Assembly (NCBI RefSeq): GCF_900473965.1
Contig: NZ_UCNJ01000010.1
Coordinates: forward strand, 41,006 to 105,005
Length of the DNA stretch: 64,000 nt
Source: Synechococcus sp. UW179A
GTDB taxonomy: Bacteria; Cyanobacteriota; Cyanobacteriia; PCC-6307; Cyanobiaceae
Direction of reading: 5' to 3'
Part shown: positions 47,555 through 56,732 of the stretch, in pieces
How positions within the stretch are numbered: position 1 is the stretch's first letter
How the letters are laid out: the number at the start of each line of letters is the position of its first letter
Translations under genes and position numbers: made by a program
Notes under the pieces: generated by a model
Told to the model about the DNA's origin: nothing
Seen by the model: the letters and a program-made list of their open reading frames with translations, nothing else
Databases searched by the model: none

Positions 47555-50215
47555 ATGGTTTCCACCGCATCCTCTGAGTCGACCACCAGCCTGGCGGGGG
47601 TTGCTCCACCCAAGCGCCTGTCTGACTACCGGCCTTTCCCTTTCGCTATTCCGAGGATTGAGCTGAATGTGGTGGTTCATCAGCCTGATTCGGTTTTGGT
47701 CACGGCCAATCTCTACCTAGAGCCTGCCGAAACCAGGGCAACTACACCATTAATCTTGCGTGGAGTTGACCTTGAATTGGTTTCAATCGCTCTCGACGGG
47801 CAACCGCTGGCGTCCAGTTCTTACCACTTGAATCATGAGCAGCTGGAAATATTTGAACCCCCTACTCAGCCATTCACGTTAACAACTGTTAGTCGTCTTG
47901 ATCCCCAGGCCAATACTTCTCTGGAAGGCCTTTATGAAAGCGGCGGAATGCTCACAACTCAATGTGAGGCCGAAGGGTTTCGACGTATCACCTTCCATCC
48001 AGATCGTCCTGATGTTCTGAGTCGCTATCGGGTTCGGATTGAGGCGGATCGAACACGGTTTCCAGTGCTGCTTTCAAATGGAAATGAAATCAGTGCTTCG
48101 GCTCTCTTAGCCGATGACTCCCGGCATGAGGTTGTCTGGGAAGATCCGTTCCCAAAGCCCTCCTATCTTTTCGCTCTCGTGGCTGGTGACCTGCGTGAGA
48201 TCAGGGACCATTACGTGACGGCTTCCGGGCGCAAGGTGACTCTGCGCCTGCATGTGGAAGCAGGTGATGAGCCGTTCACGGCCCATGCCATGGCGTCGTT
48301 GAAGCGTTCGATGGAATGGGATGAGTCCGTTTACGGACTCGAGTACGACCTTGATGAATTCAATACCGTTGCAGTGCGCCACTTCAATATGGGCGCAATG
48401 GAGAACAAAAGTTTGAATATTTTTAATTCAAAGCTGGTTCTCGCTGATGCTGAATCTGCAACAGATGGTGAATTAGAGCGGATTGAAAGTGTTGTTGGAC
48501 ACGAGTATTTTCATAACTGGTCTGGTAATCGAATCACCTGTCGCGATTGGTTTCAGTTGTCGCTCAAGGAAGGTCTCACAGTGTTTCGTGATCAATGCTT
48601 CACCGCTGATCTTCATTCCGAACCCTTGAAGCGAATTGAAGATGCAGCGATGCTTCGTAACACGCAGTTTCGTGAAGATGCTGGTCCAACAGCCCATCCG
48701 GTGAAGCCAGATTCCTACCAAGCAATTGATAATTTCTACACAACCACGATTTATGAAAAAGGGGCAGAACTGATTCGTATGTTGCGGACTCTGCTGGGGC
48801 CTGAGCGTTTCATGCGGGGTATGAGCTTATTTTTCAAGCGTCACGACGGAGAAGCCGCCACAACAGAGGATTTTGTTGCGGCGATTGTGGATGGTGCTGG
48901 AGCTGATGGTCAGCCTCTTGGCTTTGATGTTGAGCAATTTCGACTTTGGTACCTCCAGGCGGGAACCCCTCATGTGGCTGTGAAATCCCTCTGGGATGGC
49001 GCAGCCGGACGCTTGAGCCTGACGCTGCAGCAATCCACGGCCCCCACTCCAGGGCAAGAATGGAAGCAAGCGCTGGTCATCCCTGTTCTCTGGTCTGTGT
49101 TGCAACCCAATGGATGTGCCGGAGAGGAACGGCTGTTGGTGCTCGATCAGGAGGCAAAGACCATCGTCCTGGAAGGTTTGCCCCCTGCTGAGCAGCCACC
49201 GGTGCTCTCCTTATTTCGTCGTTTTTCAGCTCCTGTGACCTGGGATGCCGGCCAGGCCATCGACGATCTTTTCGCGCTCTTTGCTGGGGATAACGATGCT
49301 TTTGCGCGCTGGGATGCCGGCCAACAGCTGTGGAAGCGTTTGATCCTTCCCCGTGCTGCAGGAACGCCTCAGTCAGAACTGGAGTCAAGAATGCTGGATG
49401 CCCTTCGCCAGCTGCTTGCTGATAGTGGAGAACAGGACCCTGCCGTATTGGCCACTCTTTTGGCTTTTCCCGGTCCAGCCGAACTGGAGTCGCTGCAGAG
49501 CGAAGCCGACCCCCCTGCGCTCGAACGAGCGGCCTGTGAACTGAGAGAGCAGCTTGGATCTCAGCTGGCCCCTTTGCTGAGGTTCAGATTGGATGGCGTT
49601 GCGTCCAGCCTGGATCAGGTTTGGCCTGCCGGCCAGGGTGAGCGCCAGCTCACAGGTCTGATCTGGAGTTGGCTTGCTGCTGCTGGTGATTCAATGGCGC
49701 GCTCTGATGCCGCTCAGGCTGTGCAAGGCCCCTCGATGACGCTGGCCCGTGCTGGTCTTCGGGCGTTGCAGCCAATCGACTGTATTGAGCGCGATCAGGC
49801 TTTGCAGTCGTTCCATGATCGCTGGCAAGAGCGTCCTGTGATTTTTGACACCTGGTTCTCGCTGGAAGCTTCAACACCGCGAGCGGATGCCCTTGAACGG
49901 GTTGCTGCCTTGTTGGAACACCCCCGTTATGACCCCATGGCGCCCAATTCCGTGCGTGCCGTTCTGGGTGGGCTAGTGGGCAATCCACGTGTTTTCCATG
50001 CTCTTGACGGCAGCGGGTATCAGTTCATGGCTGAGCAGATCATCGCTGTTGATCAGCGCAACGCCATCACAGCGTCGCGGCTTGCCAAGGTGTTCAGTCG
50101 TTGGCGCACCTACGGCAGCGAACGTCAGGCCGCCGTGAAGCGGGCATTGTCAACATTGGCTAAAGCGGATCTGTCCACAAACACTCGTGAAGTGGTGACG
50201 TTGATGGAAGCCTGA
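47555..50215 (+). CDS. pepN: Aminopeptidase N
   Basis: PepN is an M1-family zinc aminopeptidase that degrades cytosolic peptides. The 886-aa protein has the GAMEN motif (280-284), zinc motif HEYFH (316-320) and the distal zinc-binding Glu339 in LSLKEGLTVF. The domain order and length match gamma-proteobacterial-type PepN (about 870 aa). AGGAGA lies before the ATG. It marks the left edge of the accessory region. Confidence 0.97.
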   Translation: MVSTASSESTTSLAGVAPPKRLSDYRPFPFAIPRIELNVVVHQPDSVLVTANLYLEPAETRATTPLILRGVDLELVSIALDGQPLASSSYHLNHEQLEIFEPPTQPFTLTTVSRLDPQANTSLEGLYESGGMLTTQCEAEGFRRITFHPDRPDVLSRYRVRIEADRTRFPVLLSNGNEISASALLADDSRHEVVWEDPFPKPSYLFALVAGDLREIRDHYVTASGRKVTLRLHVEAGDEPFTAHAMASLKRSMEWDESVYGLEYDLDEFNTVAVRHFNMGAMENKSLNIFNSKLVLADAESATDGELERIESVVGHEYFHNWSGNRITCRDWFQLSLKEGLTVFRDQCFTADLHSEPLKRIEDAAMLRNTQFREDAGPTAHPVKPDSYQAIDNFYTTTIYEKGAELIRMLRTLLGPERFMRGMSLFFKRHDGEAATTEDFVAAIVDGAGADGQPLGFDVEQFRLWYLQAGTPHVAVKSLWDGAAGRLSLTLQQSTAPTPGQEWKQALVIPVLWSVLQPNGCAGEERLLVLDQEAKTIVLEGLPPAEQPPVLSLFRRFSAPVTWDAGQAIDDLFALFAGDNDAFARWDAGQQLWKRLILPRAAGTPQSELESRMLDALRQLLADSGEQDPAVLATLLAFPGPAELESLQSEADPPALERAACELREQLGSQLAPLLRFRLDGVASSLDQVWPAGQGERQLTGLIWSWLAAAGDSMARSDAAQAVQGPSMTLARAGLRALQPIDCIERDQALQSFHDRWQERPVIFDTWFSLEASTPRADALERVAALLEHPRYDPMAPNSVRAVLGGLVGNPRVFHALDGSGYQFMAEQIIAVDQRNAITASRLAKVFSRWRTYGSERQAAVKRALSTLAKADLSTNTREVVTLMEA

Positions 50216-50405
50216 AACGCGATCGACTTGTTTTGTTTGAGCAGCCGGAGTTGAGCCTGGTCAGTTCAATTCAACCTCGTCGTGGTCTGCACCTCTGCCT
50301 CTTCAGGCTTGTGAATCAGGCTGCGACAGTCACTTTTCATTCTGAGCGGGTGCCAGACATTGAATCGTTAAGGACCACCGCGTTACGCCCTGTGAAACTC
50401 AATTG

Positions 50406-50444
50406 ACTCGCGAATGATGCTCTCTAGCTTGCAGTAACTCGCGA
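50406..50444 (+). promoter_or_regulatory. Two direct ACTCGCGA repeats upstream of a small gene
   Basis: ACTCGCGA occurs at 50406-50413 and 50437-50444, a period of 31 bases, close to three helical turns. The second copy abuts the Shine-Dalgarno sequence GGGAGG (50445-50450) of the gene starting at 50452. Repeats on one helical face suggest an operator for a dimeric regulator. The -10 box is not obvious. Confidence 0.4.
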
Positions 50445-50451
50445 GGGAGGC

Positions 50452-50625
50452 ATGAGCAACGAAGTTCTGGAGGATCTCCTGAAGAAAGATATTCATGAAG
50501 ACACCTGGGAATGGTGGAAGTCTCATCTCTACCTTTTGAGACAAGATAAAGATTTCTACGAGGCAGAAGCTGTCTTTAAGGAGTTCAGTATGTATAAAAG
50601 CAAGTCTTGCGAATTGGATTCTTAG
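50452..50625 (+). CDS. Small acidic-helical protein, 57 aa, unknown
   Basis: The ATG at 50452 follows a strong GGGAGG with 1-base spacing to the start codon region, and the 57-residue frame ends with TAG at 50623. The protein has EVLEDLLKKDIHEDTWEWWK, a Trp-rich amphipathic helix, then SHLYLLRQDKDFYEAEA and a basic/Cys end (YKSKSCELDS). It looks like a small soluble adaptor or inhibitor. It is followed convergently, 28 bases away, by the first of the two paralogous genes. The function is unknown. Confidence 0.68.
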   Translation: MSNEVLEDLLKKDIHEDTWEWWKSHLYLLRQDKDFYEAEAVFKEFSMYKSKSCELDS

Positions 50626-50653
50626 TTCAAAGCAGAATGGGGATTTTTATTAT

Positions 50654-51166
50654 TTAACTTAGTAGAGATGTGATGTCACTCTCAAACGTGAGGATGCTGT
50701 GACTTTGACCTTTTTGCCCTGGTAAGAGTGCAATGGCACTGATGGCCTTGGGGAACGCCGCTTGACTTCTGGATACAAACGAGCAGAGATCATCGGTCGA
50801 CCAAAGGCCTTTGATTCCGGTTCGACGTTCCTCAATCAGCAGTTCGTAAGCCTCGTTAAACCGTTTGGCGCGTTCCTCATCGCCATTGAGAAGCTCTGTG
50901 AATGCCACTTCGGGACTTTTCTCCGTTGCGATGCGAAGCCATTCTTTGACCTCGGGGCTGTCGATTGCGGCTGATGTCGGCACCACGTTGCCAATGCTGC
51001 CGACGCCGATCACTACGGCTTTGATTTCATCTGCGCGACCATCGAGAACGACGCAAGGACAGGAGAAATCCCAGGCTCTTACAGCGTTGAGCTTGATTGC
51101 TGCTTGCACGAATGTCTCCCGGCATTCAGCAACTAAGACGTCCAGACGGGCTCGATTCGATGACAT
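50654..51166 (-). CDS. Unrecognised paralogue pair, member A, 170 aa
   Basis: The 170-aa soluble protein is not recognised. It aligns end to end with the next gene, member B: AWDFSCPCVVLDGR at 31-44 here matches AWDLQCPVIVIDAR at 31-44 there, and the C-termini share LTF...S. The conserved Trp-Asp-x-x-Cys-Pro followed by a hydrophobic strand ending in Asp may be a ligand or active site, but this is a guess. A GNVVPTSAAID segment and a helical middle (EERAKRFNEAYELLIEERR) follow. It lies downstream of B on the same strand with an 83-base gap. Confidence 0.72.
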   Translation of the reverse strand: MSSNRARLDVLVAECRETFVQAAIKLNAVRAWDFSCPCVVLDGRADEIKAVVIGVGSIGNVVPTSAAIDSPEVKEWLRIATEKSPEVAFTELLNGDEERAKRFNEAYELLIEERRTGIKGLWSTDDLCSFVSRSQAAFPKAISAIALLPGQKGQSHSILTFESDITSLLS

Positions 51167-51249
51167 GAGCGTTCTTGGTTTAGTCCGATTCGGAGGGAGT
51201 CGTTGTTCAATTCTCTCGAAAGAGCATTCAGCTTGGTGGATCGCTGCAC

Positions 51250-51756
51250 TCAGGAGAGCCAGTTGGAATCGACAGAGAAGGTGAGTACGCCGTGATCTTC
51301 TGTCTCATTCCCCTCCGTGATGGCGACGCATGCAATCTCCCCTTTTTCGAAACACTGCTTCGACTTGAGAGCGAATTTAGCTGCTTCGGAATACGACCAA
51401 ACAGCGATTCCATGCCGATGGCGTTCATCGCAATAGCGATCCCAGAGCCTGGAGAAGTGTTTTGCTTCCGGTCCATGCATGAATTCGTCAAGGGCTTCTT
51501 CGGCGCCAACCTGCTTGTAACGCGCCAGAAAAGAGCGCAGCAGTGGATTGTCGATCACGTTGCTTGTGCTGATGGTTCCTGTGAGACCTCGTACTGAAGT
51601 TTTCAGAACTCGTTTGGGATGCTCTCTGGCATCAATGACAATCACAGGGCACTGCAAATCCCAGGCGGCTCTGTTACGCAGTTCCCGTGCAGCATCCGAC
51701 ATCTCGTCGCGAAGCTCGCTAATGAGCTTTCTAACAATGAGAGTCGGATCCTTCAT
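51250..51756 (-). CDS. Unrecognised paralogue pair, member B, 168 aa
   Basis: The 168-aa protein is the paralogue of member A. It has the same length, the same AWDLQCP...IDAR block at 31-44, a helical middle (HFSRLWDRYCDERHRHG) and the ending HGVLTFSVDSNWLS. Sequence divergence is high, so the duplication is old. Neither member has a signal peptide or membrane helix. The pair probably forms an operon with B first, possibly giving a heterodimer. No enzymatic class is recognised. Confidence 0.74.
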   Translation of the reverse strand: MKDPTLIVRKLISELRDEMSDAARELRNRAAWDLQCPVIVIDAREHPKRVLKTSVRGLTGTISTSNVIDNPLLRSFLARYKQVGAEEALDEFMHGPEAKHFSRLWDRYCDERHRHGIAVWSYSEAAKFALKSKQCFEKGEIACVAITEGNETEDHGVLTFSVDSNWLS

Positions 51757-52025
51757 TGTTTGAATTTAAGGCTTTCACCCGGCAGGAAAACAGTTCAGGC
51801 CAGTTTTCAACGAATCTCACCACCGCAGCAGCCGTCTAGATTGCTTGACCAAGAATGCTGGTCTCCGCTTAGAACATGATCAGACCTCGGTCTGAGCTAT
51901 TCACCAGATGTTCACCAGAACCCCGCGGATTCCGCACCAGAGTCATGTAGCGGGATTCATCAGAAGGGCTGTGATCTTGAAGGAGTCGAGGGGGCTGCAC
52001 TCCCATACATTTACTCCTGAAAGCG

Positions 52026-52766
52026 ATGACGACTTCCAATCAATGGTCTAATGCAAACCCATATCCATGGGAAAAGTGGGCTCAGCTACCCCATGAGGAG
52101 AGGCAAGCGATGTCGGCAGAGGGGCATAAGCAAGCTTCGTTGAAAGAAGCAGAGGGGAGATACGCCGATCAAGTTGACACAGCGTTTTTGAACGCTTCTG
52201 ATGTTGATGCTATGGGAAATTTAGATTCAAAACCAATTGGCCGTTTTCCCTATTGGGATGTTGCAGAATCAGTTATAGAAACTAAAGCCGTGGGTCATCA
52301 AGGTGGATTGCATCTCACGTCACATCCTCATGATGAAGATGAGGATGACGAGCTGACTGGTCGAGTTGTTCGTGAACTTTATGAAAGGTGGAAAGAAAAG
52401 ATGGGAGACTCTCCTACACGAATTAAGCCTCGCAAAAAGTTGGAATTAGTTCAAAAGCCTTCTGAAGCTCCTGACCCAGACCTTGAGCTGCGTCAAGTTG
52501 ATCCTATTACTGGCGAGAATGCTGATTACAAGGTTGTCATCAACATCGGTATCACGATCAAAGTGAAATCTAATTATGGAGATTTATCTGAAAATACTCC
52601 CGACACAGATTTCAATTCCAAACCTGAAACACTTACTGCGCTTGAGGCAGACGTATTTGCTCCACTCTTAACTGATCAGCTTGTTACAGACGATCAACTA
52701 TTCACAGCTGGTATTAATGCAAATGTCGGCAGCTGGGTGATTCCAGAACAGGTGCCTTCCATATGA
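52026..52766 (+). CDS. Orphan acidic protein in AT-rich DNA, 246 aa
   Basis: The 246-aa protein has no recognised domain. An N-terminal helical, Trp-containing part (WEKWAQLPHEERQAM) is followed by a His/Asp/Glu cluster (HLTSHPHDEDEDDEL). A basic segment (KIKPRKKLELVQK-like, near residue 150) precedes a strand-rich C-terminal half (YKVVINIGITIKVKSNYG). The DNA is more AT-rich than the flanking core genes, suggesting acquisition. It may be a structural or binding protein. A hairpin-like terminator follows at 52809. Confidence 0.6.
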   Translation: MTTSNQWSNANPYPWEKWAQLPHEERQAMSAEGHKQASLKEAEGRYADQVDTAFLNASDVDAMGNLDSKPIGRFPYWDVAESVIETKAVGHQGGLHLTSHPHDEDEDDELTGRVVRELYERWKEKMGDSPTRIKPRKKLELVQKPSEAPDPDLELRQVDPITGENADYKVVINIGITIKVKSNYGDLSENTPDTDFNSKPETLTALEADVFAPLLTDQLVTDDQLFTAGINANVGSWVIPEQVPSI

Positions 52767-53298
52767 TTGACGAACTATACATCGGTTGGTGATTGCCAAA
52801 GTGTTCATAAAAATCCCGCTAAGTGCTGGGTTTTTTATTGGTTCAATCACCCTAAAAGCCCACAAAGCAGCTTTCAATACCTACCACCATCTATCACCAG
52901 TGATGTTGATGTCACCATCAATATGTTGGAGGGAATGTGTGAGTATCATCGACTGAAAGAACTGGGGAGAATGTTTCCAAGCTTCTTGCCTCCTCTTTGA
53001 GGCTATTAGAGGATTATAGAGATTATCTTGATAACTTAGTGCACAAGCTCTGAGGGACATTTCTAGTCAAGCTTCTCTGCTGCTTCATCCTGTGTCGATG
53101 CGTCAATTTCCCTGCATTCATCTACCGCTTTGATCACCTTTGTCTCATTTAGAATTCTGTGCTGGTTATTAACAGAGATTGGTCGTGGGATGTTAAGTGG
53201 TACTGCCCTTTGTGCACAATCTGATCGTTTGCCTTGGTTGCTAGCTCCTTCTCTGCGGGCTTGTTCGTGATGAATGAGTTGGTAATGGTTTAGAGGGA
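52767..53298. other. 532-bp stretch without a convincing gene
   Basis: It holds the probable terminator at 52809-52836. The 77-codon frame 52767-53000 reads through that terminator and starts at TTG, so it is unlikely. The rest is AT-rich with no recognised RNA or repeat. Confidence 0.45.
52809..52836 (+). terminator. Probable intrinsic terminator after the 246-aa gene
   Basis: The segment reads AAAATCCCGC-TAAGT-GCTGGGTTTTTT. The stem pairs CCC and GC with GC and GGG around a bulged T, and a run of six T follows. It is 43 bases past the stop at 52766. Confidence 0.5.
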
Positions 53299-53727
53299 TT
53301 AGCTATTGGTGCATCGTCCATACCAAGCGTCAGGGTTAAATCCGCTGGATGGAAATATAGTTATTGAGAAAAGGCGATCATCTCCGCGAATCTGAATCTC
53401 ATAATCTTTCTTTATTTTTTTATTGTGGAATTTTGTAGTAAGTGTTTTCCCATAGATTTTAATATCAATAGGCTCCTTTCCAGCAGATAATTTATCAGTA
53501 TCGATATCAACCTCTGTCAGTGTTGATGCACCCAGATCCAATTTGTATTGAACATGGACTGGATGGTTCATTGGGAATCCTGTTGCAGTGCCAGAGCCTT
53601 GCGTTCTCTTGCCTCTGCATTCGAAGTAAAAAATGTTTGATACTTTATGTTCTTCCAGTGCTATCAGAGGCAATGAGGAGAAGCTCACGACAGAAGTAAT
53701 TAACCCTATGGATAGATGGCGAATCAT
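53299..53727 (-). CDS. Exported protein with two cysteines, 142 aa
   Basis: The 142-aa product has a signal peptide (about 1-24, HLSIGLITSVVSFSSLPLIA) and a strand-rich mature domain. There are two cysteines, one early (YFECRGKR) and one at the end (YGRCTNS), consistent with one disulfide. Charged hairpins (FHNKKIKKDYEIQIRGDD) alternate with strands. The DNA is AT-rich relative to the core genes. The function is unknown. Confidence 0.62.
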   Translation of the reverse strand: MIRHLSIGLITSVVSFSSLPLIALEEHKVSNIFYFECRGKRTQGSGTATGFPMNHPVHVQYKLDLGASTLTEVDIDTDKLSAGKEPIDIKIYGKTLTTKFHNKKIKKDYEIQIRGDDRLFSITIFPSSGFNPDAWYGRCTNS

Positions 53728-53947
53728 GAGTCAGCGTCAAGTGTGTACATGATCAAGAGTGAGCATCAGTCTTCTTTGGATGTGATGGGTGATTTGTCGT
53801 CCCTTGAGATGCGAGATTTGATTCTCACACTGTAAGTAGGCAATGGCGTTGCAAGGTGGTCGCTACTCACGATGCAGCTGGACGGTTGCATAATCGCTGC
53901 TCATCGAACCCTGAAAAATACCTCGTTCATTAATACTAAATTGACGT

Positions 53948-55105
53948 TTATTGGCTCATGGAACCTAGCCTTTGGAAGGCATCTTGACGAAACTTAGAAC
54001 CTTCTTTTCCGCTATGTTTGCCCCATAACCCTTCCCAGTAAAAGTAAATTACTCCATAACCTTGCTCATTGCTGAGGCGCTTTTTTTCAGCAAGTACAGG
54101 GATTGGTGTAGTTCTTTTTCCGAAACCAGCAAGAACTCCAATCTGAACGGGTAATCCCCACTGACGGGCTTTACGCAATGCAGGTTGATTGAGATCTTTG
54201 GCAAATCCCTTGAGTGAATAGGCATAGTTCTGCACAACGAGATCATCAATCAATTCTCCAACTGCCCACAGCTCCCAGTCTTGAAGCCAGTGGTTGTAAG
54301 CAAAGCGAAAAGGTCCCGGCGAGAGGCTGATGCGTTGAGGGAGTGCTTCCTTTTCCAATCGTTCTCGTAGTTCCCTCAGCAGGCCTGTCAGTTGACGACG
54401 TCTCCAGGTCATCCAATAGCGATTGGTGTGATCCTTGGGCGGAGGTGATCCGGTTTGTGTTTCATACAAAGCAGCGGTGAATGGGTCGTATCCCAGTTCC
54501 ACCGGCCATGCGAAGTGGTCATCCAGTTGGAGACCATCCATCCGGCAGCGTTTCATCACCTCCACCACCAGGCCGATGAAACGTTCGCGTACCTCGGGAT
54601 GGGCTGGGTTGAGCCACACCATGTTCTTGCCGTGCATTTTCATGACGGTGTTGCCGTTAGCTCGAGCTAAGACCCACTCAGGCTGTTGACGCACGATCTC
54701 AGAATTAGCTGGCTCCATCAGTCCGTACTCAAACCATGGGATGACCTTCATCCCGCGTTGGCGCGCCTGTTCACTCAGGGTGCAAATGGGGTCGAGTTGA
54801 AGTCCGGCTTTCTTTAAGGCTGGTTCAACCGGTGCGAAACGACTTCGATGAAAGGTTGTACCGCGACTCCACACGTTGGGATAGATGGCATTGAACCCTG
54901 CGGCCTTCAGTTCATCCATTGCCTGGATAAGAGTTTGACGGTCGTAATAGAGACGGCTTGGGCTGTTGGTCAGCCACACTCCCAGCGTGCGCTTGGGTTG
55001 AACGGAGGGCAGCTGGGCTGATGCCGGAGCTGCAGCGCAGAAACTCAGCAACCCAGCGACCACCCCTGTGATCTTTCGGCGAAGCTGCTTTCGAGCTCTG
55101 GTCAC
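53948..55105 (-). CDS. GHL10-type (family 10-like) exported glycosyl hydrolase
   Basis: The protein is about 386 aa and starts at GTG 55105, five bases after the prs stop, giving a good signal peptide (RKITGVVAGLLSFCAAAPASA). The TIM-barrel motif set of the GHL10/DUF187 family is visible: GVWLTNSPSRLYYDRQTL, FNAIYPNVWSRGTTF, GMKVIPWFEYGLM, and DGLQLDDHFAWP with two Asp. Members are related to glycoside hydrolases of bacterial surface polysaccharides, but the activity is often unproven. The open frame to 55210 overlaps prs and is unlikely. Confidence 0.85.
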   Translation of the reverse strand: MTRARKQLRRKITGVVAGLLSFCAAAPASAQLPSVQPKRTLGVWLTNSPSRLYYDRQTLIQAMDELKAAGFNAIYPNVWSRGTTFHRSRFAPVEPALKKAGLQLDPICTLSEQARQRGMKVIPWFEYGLMEPANSEIVRQQPEWVLARANGNTVMKMHGKNMVWLNPAHPEVRERFIGLVVEVMKRCRMDGLQLDDHFAWPVELGYDPFTAALYETQTGSPPPKDHTNRYWMTWRRRQLTGLLRELRERLEKEALPQRISLSPGPFRFAYNHWLQDWELWAVGELIDDLVVQNYAYSLKGFAKDLNQPALRKARQWGLPVQIGVLAGFGKRTTPIPVLAEKKRLSNEQGYGVIYFYWEGLWGKHSGKEGSKFRQDAFQRLGSMSQ

Positions 55106-55109
55106 GGGT

Positions 55110-56105
55110 TCAGCGGAACATCGAGCTGACGGAGCTCTCCTCATGAATACGCCAGATCGCTTCGCCCAGCATGTTGGCGACCGAGAGTACCTGGAGCTGC
55201 GGAAACACACGGTCTGAAGGGATTGGAATCGAGTTAGTTACCACTACTTGCTCAAACAGACCGTCAGCAGAGAGACGCTCCGCCGCAGGTGGCGAGAACA
55301 CGGCATGGGTGGCGCAGGCGATCACACGACGCGCTCCCTTTTCACGCAGAAGGCGAGCACCGGCGCAGATTGTGCCGCCGGTATCGATCATGTCGTCGAT
55401 GAGGATGGCGGTTTTGTCCTGCACATCGCCAATCACTGTGAGGCTTTCGGCCATGTTGTGACCTGTGCGCCGCTTGTCGATAATCGCCAGTGGCGCATCG
55501 TTCATCTGTTTGGCGAAGGCTCTGGCGCGGGCCACTCCCCCTACATCAGGCGACACCACCACCACCTCGCCTAGATCCTGATCAGATAGATAGTCGACAA
55601 GAACCGGAGAGCCGTAGATGTGATCGCAGGGAATGTCAAAGTAGCCCTGGATCTGAGCGGAATGGAGATCCATCGCCAGTACACGGTCAACACCGGAGGT
55701 CACCAGCAGGTTGGCCGTTAGTTTCGCGGTGATCGACTCGCGGCCTGCTGTTTTGCGGTCAGCCCTGGCATAGCCGTAGTACGGCACGACAGCGGTGACC
55801 TGACGGGCGGATGCGCGACGACAGGCATCCACCATGATCAGCAGCTCCATCAGGTGATCGTTGACAGGAGCACAAGTAGGCTGAATGAGGAAGACGTCGC
55901 AGCCACGAATGGATTCCTGAATCTGCACGTAGAGCTCCCCGTCAGCGAAGCGTTTGCAGACTCTTGGACCATCCGGTACGCCGAGATAGGCCGCGATTTC
56001 ACGCGAAAGCGCAGGGTTTGACGTTCCGGTAAAAAGTCGCAGCCGCCGAGTGTCGTGCTGAATCTTTTCCTGTTCGGCGCGGGCTGCAGTCAGGAATCCG
56101 GTCAC
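55110..56105 (-). CDS. prs: Ribose-phosphate pyrophosphokinase
   Basis: It makes PRPP from ribose-5-phosphate and ATP for purine, pyrimidine, His, Trp and NAD synthesis. From GTG 56105 the product is 331 aa, the usual size. Motifs are the active-site loop VVPYYGYARADRK, the PRPP-binding IDDMIDTGGTI, and the early FTGTSNPALSREIA. The frame is open to 56171, but those 22 residues are not typical of the family. GHL10 follows at a 4-base distance. Confidence 0.95.
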   Translation of the reverse strand: MTGFLTAARAEQEKIQHDTRRLRLFTGTSNPALSREIAAYLGVPDGPRVCKRFADGELYVQIQESIRGCDVFLIQPTCAPVNDHLMELLIMVDACRRASARQVTAVVPYYGYARADRKTAGRESITAKLTANLLVTSGVDRVLAMDLHSAQIQGYFDIPCDHIYGSPVLVDYLSDQDLGEVVVVSPDVGGVARARAFAKQMNDAPLAIIDKRRTGHNMAESLTVIGDVQDKTAILIDDMIDTGGTICAGARLLREKGARRVIACATHAVFSPPAAERLSADGLFEQVVVTNSIPIPSDRVFPQLQVLSVANMLGEAIWRIHEESSVSSMFR

Positions 56106-56201
56106 GATGCCCGCGAACGAGAAACTGGTTGTTCGATCGTAGAGGTGCATGGTCCCATTCACCCTGGGCATTTCCTCAACCGGTTCTTTTAACCTGCCTG
56201 G

Positions 56202-56732
56202 ATGTTTCAGACCCTTTTGGTTGTCATCGGCGCCGGTGCACTGCCTGAGTTGCAGATGTCCGCAGCCTGTAGCTCCCTCGCCGCCGAGTTTGGAGCTGGC
56301 CTCATGGAAGAAGGCTGTGGCCTATCGCCCCACTCACTGCTCAGCGAACTGACTGCTAAAACCAGCGCTTCCAGCCCGTTGACCGTGCTTCGTTTGAGTG
56401 GTGACGTTGGGGTGGACGAAAGCGGAGAAGGCAGCTGGATGGAAGCTCTGGCGGCCTGGCGAGTTCCTGTGCTGATGCTGGCTCAACCACGACCTGATGG
56501 TCGCTTTAGTGGGATTGTTCCAGCTTCTGTGGCTTTCGCTCGGGAGCTCAACCTCTCCCTGCTGGGGTTAGTCCAACTTGGCGGCGAATGGGATGCGCCT
56601 GCACGACGCCATGACGGTCTCCCCTGGTGTGGATGTCTGCAGGGCCCTGATGATGACCCAAGAGGGCTGATCAGTTGTCTGCAGCATCGTCAGGGGGTTT
56701 TGGCCAGAGGGGAAGCGGCTGGTTCGGCTTGA
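56202..56732 (+). CDS. Hypothetical protein, 176 aa
   Basis: The 176-aa protein is not recognised. It begins MFQTLLVVIGAGALPE and continues through a Cys-containing, hydrophobic region (QMSAACSSLAAEFGAGLMEEGCG) to strand-helix segments such as TVLRLSGDVGVDESGEGS and AARELNLSLLGLVQLGG. The alternating strands and helices suggest a Rossmann-like fold, although it lacks a clear nucleotide motif. It overlaps the 3' end of the convergent LCP gene by 62 bases. It could be a conserved cyanobacterial protein. Confidence 0.55.
   Translation: MFQTLLVVIGAGALPELQMSAACSSLAAEFGAGLMEEGCGLSPHSLLSELTAKTSASSPLTVLRLSGDVGVDESGEGSWMEALAAWRVPVLMLAQPRPDGRFSGIVPASVAFARELNLSLLGLVQLGGEWDAPARRHDGLPWCGCLQGPDDDPRGLISCLQHRQGVLARGEAAGSA

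Noticed and set aside
52767..53000. 77-aa frame after the 246-aa gene
   Set aside because: It starts at TTG right after a stop and reads through a probable intrinsic terminator.
55106..55210. Upstream extension of the GHL10-type gene
   Set aside because: It lies inside prs in another frame; GTG at 55105 gives a proper signal peptide.
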